Source: a bacterium (GTDB lineage Bacteria > Acidobacteriota > Thermoanaerobaculia > Multivoradales > J023). Taken from it: a stretch of 55,903 nt of DNA. Below the pieces are notes generated by a model, which did no database searches, was not told the origin of the DNA, and worked only from the letters and a program-made list of their open reading frames with translations. Positions 17,660 to 24,556 of the stretch are shown piece after piece (within the stretch, counting starts at the first letter, position 1; every line of letters starts with the position of its first letter). The stretch is taken from the NCBI GenBank assembly GCA_024226315.1, contig JAAELT010000577.1:76032-131934 (forward strand). The letters are read 5' to 3'. Position numbers and translations under genes: made by a program.

Positions 17660-18056
17660 CCGCAGATCCGGCGCACATGTGGTTCGGCGATCTGGTGACG
17701 ATGAGCTGGTTCGACGACGTGTGGACGAAGGAGGTCTTCGCCAACTTCATGGCCGCCAAGTTCGTCAACCCCTCGTTCCCCGATCTCGACCACGACCTGC
17801 GTTTCCTGATGGCGCACTACCCAGGGGCCGACGGCGTCGATCGGACCGAAGGAGCCAATCCGATCCGGCAAGAGCTCGACAACCTCCAGATGGCCGGCAC
17901 GCTCTACGGCGCGATCATCTACCAGAAAGCGCCCATCGCTCCGCCGCGGTCGCCGAAACCGTCCGCCGCTTCCTCGCCGAGACCCCGGACCTCTCCCCGC
18001 GTCTGCGAGGCAAGGTGCTACAATCGGCGGATGGGTTGTTCCGGGCGGCGGGATGA
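17656..18056 (+). pseudogene. M1-family aminopeptidase relic
   Basis: The frame opens with ADPAHMWFGDLVTMSWFDDVW, which is the second half of the M1 zinc site. The first His and Glu of HExxH are missing: the expected HELAH reads ADPAH. It continues with EVFANFMAAKFV and ANPIRQELDNLQMAGTLYG. After about 17930 the frame shifts, and the +1 frame gives AETVRRFLAETPDLSPRLRG...LFRAAG, resembling the C-terminal end of such a peptidase. So the gene lost its N-terminal half and a middle section. It abuts ppgK directly. It cannot be active. Confidence 0.7.
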
Positions 18057-18083
18057 AGTTCCCCGGGCATGGAGCGATTCTCT

Positions 18084-18200
18084 AATGTATCCGCTACCGC
18101 TAAGCCGAGAACAAGCGCGAGAGTCCTACGATCGTGTAGCCGGTGGTCCACCGGCACTCGCAGAAACGCGAGGTAGAGCGCTCTGGATCGCGGAAGTCGG
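18084..18200 (+). pseudogene. Decayed copy of the small RYRYD protein gene
   Basis: The DNA matches 19735-19850 at many positions, including TCCGCTACCGCTA, GGTGGTCCACCGGC and GAAACGCGA-like blocks, but the frame is broken. It lies just upstream of the 2OG-Fe dioxygenase gene, as the better-preserved copy lies upstream of the GyrI-like gene. Confidence 0.55.
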
Positions 18201-18296
18201 CCGGCGAGGCCAAGGGCGCTGCGCAGCGGGTCACATAACGGTACTGCGGCCGAAGACCGCCGGGTCGCCGATGACCCAGAAACCTCATAGGAACCG

Positions 18297-19037
18297 ATGA
18301 TGCAAGAGTTGAAGATTTCCACTGAACGATGGCCACGAAAGGATCTTGAGCGACAGGGCTACGCTTGTTTCAAGGGGTCTGACCTGACCGTTCCACACCC
18401 CTTGCAGCGGGAGCTGAGCTTGCTCCGTCAGGATTACGAGGTTCTGCCGCCGGATCAATACTGCGAGAGTAGAAATCGATATCGTCGGCACTCGCGTTAC
18501 GTCTTGCTGCCTTGGCTGAACCTGCTTGAATCGCGGCCGATATCGCAATACATCCAGGGCCGCGAGCTAAATCCCACTGACGGGGGCGTGATTCGCACCT
18601 TCGAGAGACTGAGTAAGGCGATGGAGGCGAATGCGTTTCTACGTGAGATGATTCTCTTCGATTTCTTCAACACTACATTTGATAAAGAGATTCAGTCGAC
18701 ACCGGTGGACGTCGGTGTCCACGCGATCCGAAACGTTGCACGGCCGGGTCTGCCTGGGATCTCGTCGCCGAACATGCTCCACAAGGATGGAGAGCCATTC
18801 ACCTTCATCCACCTGATCGAGCGCCGTGGGATTACGGGCGGTGAGAGCTTGGTGACCGACAACGACAAGCGACCACTGGCGAGGACGACTCTCACTGACT
18901 GTCTTGACACGGTTATAGTCTCGGATAAAGACGTTTACCATCAGGTGGAACCTGTCGAAGTGGCTGCCGGTGAGTCTGAGGGCTACCGCGATGTGCTGTT
19001 GATTGACTTTACGCCGATGCACCCTGTGACCCTGTGA
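18297..19037 (+). CDS. 2OG-Fe(II) dioxygenase family protein (isoleucine-hydroxylase-like fold)
   Basis: A 246-aa soluble protein. LHKDGEPFTFIHLIERRGIT followed by GGES gives the HxD iron ligands and the core of the PF10014-type 2OG-Fe dioxygenases, which include free L-isoleucine hydroxylases. The distal His is probably in DKDVYHQVEPV, and RDVLLIDF follows with a candidate 2-oxoglutarate-binding Arg. The substrate could be a free amino acid, but this is inference. Base composition is visibly less GC-rich than neighbours, suggesting transfer. Two adjacent ATGs (18297, 18300) follow an AGGA RBS. Confidence 0.75.
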   Translation: MMQELKISTERWPRKDLERQGYACFKGSDLTVPHPLQRELSLLRQDYEVLPPDQYCESRNRYRRHSRYVLLPWLNLLESRPISQYIQGRELNPTDGGVIRTFERLSKAMEANAFLREMILFDFFNTTFDKEIQSTPVDVGVHAIRNVARPGLPGISSPNMLHKDGEPFTFIHLIERRGITGGESLVTDNDKRPLARTTLTDCLDTVIVSDKDVYHQVEPVEVAAGESEGYRDVLLIDFTPMHPVTL

Positions 19038-19062
19038 CCCTTAGAGCTGCGGAGCCAATGTA

Positions 19063-19215
19063 GAACACGACCGAAAAATAGCCGTTCAACTGGATCTCGA
19101 GACCTTCGAGAGACTCGAACGGCTGCTCGAAGACCACGCCCTGGCCCAGGCTATGCTCGAAGCCCGAGACGACGAGCTGCTGGAGCTCGATGAGGCCAAG
19201 TCCTACTATTGGCCG
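19063..19215 (+). pseudogene. Antitoxin-like gene fragment
   Basis: The frame encodes AVQLDLETFERLERLLEDHA, then LAQAMLEARDDELLELDEAK. This resembles the C-terminal helical part of Phd/RelB-type antitoxins. No start codon or complete N-terminus precedes it. The frame then runs into the 41-bp periodic array. No toxin gene follows. It is a relic with moderate support. Confidence 0.4.
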
Positions 19216-19235
19216 GCGACGACCCAGATTCCCGG

Positions 19236-19535
19236 CTCCAGAATCCGCAAAAGCCATTGGCTTTCGGCCCTCGAACCAGGTTCGGACGCCAAAAGCCATT
19301 GGCTCGGAGCAACCATCCCGACTCCGGCGCCGATTTCCCGCCGTTCGAGGGTTTCCAGCGTCGCTGAGCGGCTTCGTCGGCGTACAGAGCCCTTCCCGCG
19401 TCCACGGGCCGAATCTCCCGCCGTCTGGTCGATTCCGTCGTGGCCCGAGCGAAATTCTCCGCGGTCCGTGGCGTTCGAAGACGCCGATGGGAGATTCGCG
19501 ATCGTCGGAGGGTGTCTTGGGCAGCCTGAGTCTCT
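19236..19535 (+). repeat. 41-bp periodic degenerate tandem array, locus 1
   Basis: Unit starts fall at 19249, 19291, 19332, about 19372, 19412, 19453 and 19493, a spacing of 40-42 bp. The first two units begin AAAAGCCATTGGCT, a mini-hairpin GCC-ATT-GGC. The later ones begin GATTTCCCGCCG, ATCTCCCGCCG, ATTCTCCGCGG and GATTCGCG. The same unit order and period occur at 31132-31490. Frames through it are broken or low quality, so it is probably non-coding. Confidence 0.75.
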
Positions 19536-19694
19536 ATGCCTGCCACACCAGGCGCCGGGCTCCGCTGGACTTGACACTAGCGCAAACAGAGCGTAAGTTT
19601 CAGGCGGTGCCAAATGGCACGGTCTCGCCCGACCGAAGACACGGCCAGCGGTGGGCCAGGCTCGATCCGAGGGACATGATTTCGGTGATCATCT

Positions 19695-20039
19695 GTGCGC
19701 AAGGAACTGTTGGCCCGGTACGGGGCGAGCCTCCTATGTGTCCGCTACCGCTACGACCAGGGCACGTGCGAGCACCTGAAGACGGTCGAGTTGGTGGTCC
19801 ACCGGCGATCCCGGGAACGCGAAGCAGTCGGCCTGGAATCGCGGCAGAACGTCGGCCACACCAGGCGCGCCGCGACCCGCAGGGTGGCTCTGCGGGTCGG
19901 CTGGCGGGAGAACGACCTGCGCCACCGGGTCAAGTCCGCCGGAGGCCGGTGGGATCCGGTCAGACGCGTCTGGATCTTGCGGCGCGACGTAGCGGAGCGA
20001 CTGGATCTGCTGGGCCGGGTTGTTGGTGGAGGTGGCTAG
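19695..20039 (+). CDS. Small conserved protein of unknown function (RYRYD...AGGRWD type)
   Basis: A 114-aa protein with a GTG start. It contains LLCVRYRYDQGTCEHLKTVE followed by LVVHRR, and near the C-terminus RHRVKSAGGRWDPVRRVWIL. I recall this arrangement (VRYRYD...KTVEL, then VK.AGGRWD...W) as a widespread small conserved protein that occurs in many copies in some genomes, often near mobile DNA. No function is known to me. A decayed second copy lies at 18084. The middle (residues 45-65) looks degenerate, so this copy may be decaying too. Confidence 0.5.
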   Translation: MRKELLARYGASLLCVRYRYDQGTCEHLKTVELVVHRRSREREAVGLESRQNVGHTRRAATRRVALRVGWRENDLRHRVKSAGGRWDPVRRVWILRRDVAERLDLLGRVVGGGG

Positions 20040-20071
20040 ATATAGGAACCGCGTGTCGCATAACTATAAAG

Positions 20072-20078
20072 GTTAGGC
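20072..20078 (+). other. GTTAGGC core-like site upstream of the GyrI-like gene
   Basis: GTTAGGC matches the integron recombination core GTTRRRY. It lies 15 nt upstream of the GyrI-like start codon, the position expected for the left border of a gene cassette. See the attC-like structure at 20566. Confidence 0.4.
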
Positions 20079-20093
20079 ACGAAAGGAAGTAAG

Positions 20094-20570
20094 ATGAGCG
20101 AGGAAACACGAGTCGAAACATGCGGCCCTATTGAGTTCATTGGAGTCGCTCTGTATGGTGATCCCAAATCAGATCCATCAGATGGCGCATGGAGTCTGTT
20201 TGGTGAAGTGGCTGATGAGGCCTCGATATCGAGAGTGGGGAAGGATATCTACGGTCTTCGCATTTACCCCCCTGAGTTCCCCGGGAAATTGGAATGGAGC
20301 TACATGGCCTGTCTCCCGAGGGAACCCGAGATGGATCTCCCGATCAGAATGGTTGCCAAGACACTTCCTGGGTGCAAGTACGCCGTCCAGAGAGCTGCTG
20401 GTGGCGTAATGGGAATTGATGACGCGATAATGAACCTATACCAAGATTACATACCGAACAACGGTCTACAGGTCGCAATGCCTGTCGACTTCGAGAAATA
20501 CTGCAATGTCACAGACCACGAGAAGGTTCCCGATGTCATAGAGGTCTGGGTACCTGTCAAGCATGCCTAG
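20094..20570 (+). CDS. GyrI-like small-molecule-binding (AraC effector-binding) protein
   Basis: A 158-aa soluble protein matching the standalone GyrI/AraC effector-binding fold. It has the duplicated SHS2-like layout ending in DYIPNNGLQVAMPVDFEKY and VIEVWVPV, where the Tyr-Ile-Pro and Asp-Phe-Glu-x-Tyr motifs are characteristic. The YAVQRAAGGVMGIDDAIMNL segment forms the binding-pocket region. Such proteins bind hydrophobic cations or drugs; a close structural type, Cass2, is itself known from an integron cassette. GC is clearly lower than in neighbours. It is flanked by GTTAGGC upstream and an attC-like hairpin downstream, suggesting acquisition as a cassette. Confidence 0.8.
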   Translation: MSEETRVETCGPIEFIGVALYGDPKSDPSDGAWSLFGEVADEASISRVGKDIYGLRIYPPEFPGKLEWSYMACLPREPEMDLPIRMVAKTLPGCKYAVQRAAGGVMGIDDAIMNLYQDYIPNNGLQVAMPVDFEKYCNVTDHEKVPDVIEVWVPVKHA

Positions 20571-20636
20571 CCAAGCGTTGCACAGCGACGCGGTAAACCG
20601 CGCGCGTGAACGCAGTCGTTCAGTCTTGAGTTAGAC
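20566..20636 (+). repeat. attC-like recombination site downstream of the GyrI-like gene
   Basis: The order of boxes is GCCTAGC (R''-like; consensus RYYYAAC), AGCGTTGCA (L''), a GACGCGGT-AA-ACCGCG hairpin, TGAACGC (L') and GTTAGAC (R'; GTTRRRY). GCGTTGCA pairs with TGAACGC leaving one extrahelical G, the hallmark of attC folding. R'' has one mismatch, and the L'-R' spacer is longer than usual. An earlier GTT (GTTCAGT) lies inside it. Confidence 0.5.
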
Positions 20637-20721
20637 AAGCCTACCGGATCGAACAGTGTTTCTGGCGGTCCGGTGGGGAAATGGGGGCGCCATCCGCCGA
20701 AGAACGACCCGCCTCGCAACG

Positions 20722-20838
20722 TCAGAACCCGGAAAACCAGCCAGTCGCTTCGAGGTTGCCGCCGTACCGGAGGATCTGGTCCCGGTGAAGCGCCAGGACC
20801 TCGTCGAGCGTCAGAAAGGTCGGATCAGGCGCCGGCAC
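20722..20838 (-). pseudogene. Doc/Fic-type toxin, 5' fragment only
   Basis: Immediately downstream of the AbrB antitoxin, a GTG-started frame reads PTFLTLDEVLALHRDQILRY, then GGNLEATGWFSGF and a stop after 38 codons. FLTLDEVLALHRDQI.RYGG is the standard N-terminus of death-on-curing (Doc) toxins. The Fic catalytic motif HPFxxGNKR and most of the domain are absent. The toxin is therefore dead while the antitoxin remains open. Confidence 0.7.
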
Positions 20839-20844
20839 GAGCCC

Positions 20845-21072
20845 CTATTCCGCCAACTTCTGGAAGACTCCAGCATAACGGGCGTTGATCGCTTGCACGC
20901 CGGCCCGGAACTTCTCCGTGCGCTCCTCCCCGCGCACCGGGGTGATGACGATGACGTCGCCGTCGGTCGAGATCTCGAGGGCGGTGTCGGCGTCGATACG
21001 GGTCGCCTCGAGCAGGGGCCGGTCGAGTACGAGCGCCAGGCTGTTCCCTGTTTTGGTTAGATGTTTCACCAT
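20845..21072 (-). CDS. AbrB/MazE-family antitoxin
   Basis: A 75-aa protein starting at MVKHLTKTGNSLALVLDRPL, the classic swapped-hairpin AbrB/MazE motif. EISTDGDVIVITPVRG follows. The helical tail (EKFRAGVQAINARYAGVFQK) is the type normally paired with Doc toxins. The stop lies 6 nt before the GTG of the truncated Doc frame. An upstream start at 21117 is less likely. Confidence 0.82.
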   Translation of the reverse strand: MVKHLTKTGNSLALVLDRPLLEATRIDADTALEISTDGDVIVITPVRGEERTEKFRAGVQAINARYAGVFQKLAE

Positions 21073-21196
21073 GATCGGACCTCTGGGGAGGTAGTCTTCG
21101 TACGGACACAGTATCAAGTATGTCCGTACCTGATCAAGCCAGAGAGGCGGCTTCCCTCCAGCTCCAACGTCCGTCGCAGGACGGGCAGCACCGAGA

Positions 21197-21259
21197 TCGC
21201 GTCACAACGCGACGTCGACCACGAGCCCGCGATCGCCGCTGAGGTGGATCTGCGCTCCG
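21197..21259. repeat. 63-bp dispersed repeat, copy 1
   Basis: It matches 26806-26868 at nearly all positions. It starts with a perfect stem-loop TCGCGT-CACA-ACGCGA. On the minus strand it can be read as AQIHLSGDRGLVVDVAL followed by a stop, so it may be the 3' end of a lost gene. Confidence 0.7.
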
Positions 21260-21353
21260 GAGGCCGCGCTCTGCCGACGGCGACGAGAGGTCGTTGCGAT
21301 ATAGAATGCTTTTCCGCGCCATGCAGAAAGGTTGACTCCAAGGGGGCCGCTGG

Positions 21354-22574
21354 ATGACCCAGGTCAAACGCTCGCGCTACTTCGTCGTCTCTTATGGAGA
21401 CGAGCAAGTCGTCGATCTTGGCGCCTTCCTCCGCGGGCGCGTCGAGATGGCGCAGGGGACGCACATCTCGGCCGTGTCGTCGTTGACGGAAGCGGCCCAC
21501 CGAGTCACGGCCGGCGATCTGGACCTGCTCGGCCGCGTTTCGAGCCATGAGTGGGTCGCGCGGTCGCGGCTCGCCGCCGACAACGGGGTCCCGGAGGCGG
21601 CCGTGGACGCTCTCGCCGCGGCCGGCCTGCTGATCTCCGACGCCGACGATCCCGTCCTGCGCCGACTGCGGCAGCGCGAGGAGAGCTTGCGCTCCAGCCA
21701 GTGGCATCCCTGCGCGTCGTTCTACCATCTGATGGCCAAGAACCCCGACGGCCTGAACAAGGACGGGGGGAAGCTCTTCGACCTCGCGTCGGTCGCCGCC
21801 GGCAGCCAGGACGCGACCGACGCCTTCGTGGCCAGATACGGCTTGCCGCCCGCGCCTTTTCACGAGGCCCGAGGCGACGGAGAGACCGTCCGGCTGCCCA
21901 TGATCGATCAGCAGGGCGGCCTCTACCGGGCGCTGGCGTCGCGCAGGACGGTGCGCTCCTTCGACCGCGGCACACCCATGCGATCGGAGGATCTCGCCAC
22001 CCTCCTCTACTGGGTCTTCGGTTGTCACGGCCACACTACGTTGTCGAAAGGCGTCCCCCTGCTCGGCAAGACCAGCCCATCGGGAGGCTCGCTGCATCCC
22101 GTCGAGGTCTATCCGCTGGTCCGCAACGTGGCGGACATCGAGAGGGGCCTCTACCACTACCGCCTTCGCGACCACTCGCTGGCGCGAATCCGTCCGCTCG
22201 AGGAGTGGGAAGCCGAAGCCCTGGCCATCGGCATGGCCGCGGGCCAGGACTTCGCCGCCGCCGCCCACGTCCTGCTGCTGATGACGGCGCGTTTCTACCG
22301 CAACTTCTGGAAGTATCGCCGCAACGTCAGGACCCACAGCGTCATCCTGCAGGATGTCGCGCACCTGAGCCAGACCCTCTATCTGGTCTGTGCCGACCTC
22401 GGCCTGGGTGCCTTCTATGCGGCACACGACGGTTTTTTCGTCGACGAGGCGCTGGCGCTGGACGGCGTCGAAGAGAGCGCCGTCGGGCTGGCCGGCTGCG
22501 GCGTACGGCCGAGCGGGGGCATGGACTACGCGCTGGATTTCGTGCCCTACACGCCCGGTGAGACGGAGGTCTGA
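21354..22574 (+). CDS. SagB-like nitroreductase-fold dehydrogenase (putative peptide-maturation type)
   Basis: A 406-aa protein. Residues 1-190 form an N-terminal region with winged-helix-like character. Residues about 195-400 are an FMN-dependent SagB/ThcOx-type domain: ALASRRTVRSFDRGTPM, then TSPSGGSLHPVEVYPLVRNV, the SagB hallmark, then YHYRLRDHSL and DLGLGAFYAAHDG. SagB-type enzymes oxidise azolines to azoles in RiPP natural products. The overall layout recalls the SagB-related family annotated as putative peptide maturation dehydrogenase. No precursor peptide, cyclodehydratase or transporter is visible nearby. GATATAGAAT about 55 nt upstream could be a -10 region. Confidence 0.78.
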   Translation: MTQVKRSRYFVVSYGDEQVVDLGAFLRGRVEMAQGTHISAVSSLTEAAHRVTAGDLDLLGRVSSHEWVARSRLAADNGVPEAAVDALAAAGLLISDADDPVLRRLRQREESLRSSQWHPCASFYHLMAKNPDGLNKDGGKLFDLASVAAGSQDATDAFVARYGLPPAPFHEARGDGETVRLPMIDQQGGLYRALASRRTVRSFDRGTPMRSEDLATLLYWVFGCHGHTTLSKGVPLLGKTSPSGGSLHPVEVYPLVRNVADIERGLYHYRLRDHSLARIRPLEEWEAEALAIGMAAGQDFAAAAHVLLLMTARFYRNFWKYRRNVRTHSVILQDVAHLSQTLYLVCADLGLGAFYAAHDGFFVDEALALDGVEESAVGLAGCGVRPSGGMDYALDFVPYTPGETEV

Positions 22575-22749
22575 GGGTTCGAGCCCACCGAGGGCTCCCC
22601 GGTGGCGGTGAGACGTGCGGTGGTGAGACGTGCGTGGACTCCGAGTTGCCGTTACGCTCCTGTTTCCAAAGTAGAGTCTCCCACTTCGATCATTCTGGGA
22701 ACCGAGAACCGAGGCGGCTTGGCGGTCTTGACACCCTGAACGCCGAAGA

Positions 22750-22778
22750 GCCGTGAAACCGGGGACAGGCTTCACGGC
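22750..22778 (-). terminator. Hairpin overlapping the amidohydrolase stop codon
   Basis: GCCGTGAA (22750-22757) pairs perfectly with TTCACGGC (22771-22778). On the minus strand it spans the amidohydrolase stop at 22772 and is followed by TCTTC. It is a possible transcription terminator. Confidence 0.35.
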
Positions 22779-24496
22779 CTGCTGGCCGCGGGCTTGCCTT
22801 CGAACACCACACCCCAAACCTCAATCTCGTGAAGGCGCTCGGGCGCTACTTCCATCGGGTCTTCCTCGAGCACCACGAAGTCCGCCAGCTTCCCGGCCCG
22901 AATCGATCCGATCTCGTCCTCTTTGCCGACCACCCACGCGGCATCCCGAGTCACAGCCCGTAACGCTCGTTCCACCGAGATGCGCTCGGCGTGGCCCGTC
23001 GTGTTGCCATTGATGGTCGTCCGGTTGACGGCGGTGGAAACGAGCCGAAGAGGCTCCAGGGGCGCCATCGGCGCGTCGGAGTGTAGAGCGTAGACGACTC
23101 CGGCACGCTCCAACGAACCCAGGCGGACCATCTGGCTGCCGCGGTCCGGCCCCAGCCAACGCTCCGAGTAGACATCGCTGAGAATATGGTGGTAGTAAGG
23201 ATTGGCCGACACGACGATGCCGAGCTCCTTCAGCTGGTGTGCCTGATCTTCAGTCGAATAGGCGAAGTGCTCGAGGACCGTTCGGTGATTGGGGCGTGGA
23301 GTCTCGCGCTGAAGGCGAGAGACCATGTCGATCAAGGCTGCCAAGCTGCCATCTCCATTGGTATGGGCGTGAATCTGGTAGCCCGCCCGCCAGAAAGTAC
23401 GGGCCCACTTCTCCGTAACCTCGAGAGGTACCATCCACAGCCCGTCGTGGCCATCGAGGTACCCAGGTGGCCCCATCTGGGAGAGCCCCGAGAAAATCGC
23501 TCCGTCCATCATGACTTTGAAACGCCGATCGACGATCACTCGCTTCGAGGTGCGCTCACGCCAGGCGTCGATCTCCGCCATCGCTTGCTCGGGGTTCTTA
23601 CCGCGCGCCAGAAAGTCAAGGATCAGGGGGGTCAAGATGATCCTGGCGGGTGGCTCTTCTCGCGCTGCGATGTCCCCGATCAGCTCCAGCTCGGTGTCTG
23701 AGGAACCGATTATTCCGATCCCCATGTCCACCGCCGTCGTGACCCCACCCAGCAGCAGCATGTCGAAGAAGTTCTTCATACCCGTGCTAAAGCGATCTGG
23801 GGCCATCAGGAAGGGCATCCGCGGTAGGAGCTTCTTGGCTCCATTCTCGTAGAAGCGGCCCTTGGCGAAGTCGATCTCGTGATGGTCGCCGTACTCCTCT
23901 TGGGTGGCTCCGAGGAGATCGAGAGCTGCGGTGTTGACGATGAGCTCGTGAAACGACCGGTGCCAGAGGATGACCGGGGCGTTGGGGAACATCTCATCGA
24001 GCTCGTCGCGATAGATCTCGCCGTGCCAGAGGGGATGCCACCCCCAGGCGATGAAGGGTACGGACTCGTCCGGTGGATCTTGCGCGTACGCAGCCACCAG
24101 CCGGGTCAACGCCGCGCGGTATGTCGCAGGGGTTGTGACCCCCGGAAACTGCCCAGTCGGCAGGTTCCAATCCTCTGGAGCCAAGAATGCGAACTGTGTC
24201 AAGACAGCGGGTAACGAAGGATGAACGTGGGGATCGACGAAGCCCGGCAGGAGGATCTTGTCCTCGAACCGCCGGTCGACTTTCGCCCCGGTAAGCTCGA
24301 TGACGCCAGCGAGGCTCTCGAGAGTCCCCACGGCCACGATTCTTCCGGCGGCCACCATGACCGCGGTCGCCTCCGGCAACGACGGCTCCATGGTATGGAT
24401 CTTCCGCGCGGTCAGAACCACCGGATCGTCGGTCTGAGCCTGTGCCGGTGCTCCAACGGCAAGCATCATGATTGCTCCGGCGGCGGACAGCGCCAC
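22772..24496 (-). CDS. Amidohydrolase family 3 (YtcJ-like), 5' end severed by IS630
   Basis: The open part encodes 574 aa from a GTG at 24496. The metal-dependent amidohydrolase signature is complete: LPGFVDPHVHPS, HSFHELIVNTAAL, the long barrel with HAHTNGDGS, HFAYSTEDQAHQLKELGI, ALHSDAPMAPL, and the C-terminal GSIRAGKLADFVVLEEDP. The frame extends upstream without stop through a basic, signal-peptide n-region to the IS630 end at 24557. Joining the flanks across the IS at TA restores MVLVFERRARAAGSNRPWLS, then the hydrophobic core and AQA cleavage site, giving a 597-aa exported hydrolase. Starting at the GTG removes the positive n-region. Export, and probably function, is therefore impaired. 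The substrate is unknown. Confidence 0.85.
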   Translation of the reverse strand: MALSAAGAIMMLAVGAPAQAQTDDPVVLTARKIHTMEPSLPEATAVMVAAGRIVAVGTLESLAGVIELTGAKVDRRFEDKILLPGFVDPHVHPSLPAVLTQFAFLAPEDWNLPTGQFPGVTTPATYRAALTRLVAAYAQDPPDESVPFIAWGWHPLWHGEIYRDELDEMFPNAPVILWHRSFHELIVNTAALDLLGATQEEYGDHHEIDFAKGRFYENGAKKLLPRMPFLMAPDRFSTGMKNFFDMLLLGGVTTAVDMGIGIIGSSDTELELIGDIAAREEPPARIILTPLILDFLARGKNPEQAMAEIDAWRERTSKRVIVDRRFKVMMDGAIFSGLSQMGPPGYLDGHDGLWMVPLEVTEKWARTFWRAGYQIHAHTNGDGSLAALIDMVSRLQRETPRPNHRTVLEHFAYSTEDQAHQLKELGIVVSANPYYHHILSDVYSERWLGPDRGSQMVRLGSLERAGVVYALHSDAPMAPLEPLRLVSTAVNRTTINGNTTGHAERISVERALRAVTRDAAWVVGKEDEIGSIRAGKLADFVVLEEDPMEVAPERLHEIEVWGVVFEGKPAASRP

Positions 24497-24556
24497 CGAA
24501 CAGCGCGAGAGCCACGGCCTGTTGGAACCCGCGGCGCGAGCACGTCTCTCGAAGAC

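Noticed and set aside
20656..21060. 134-aa plus-strand frame
   Set aside because: It is antisense to the AbrB antitoxin and Doc relic, which have clear family motifs.
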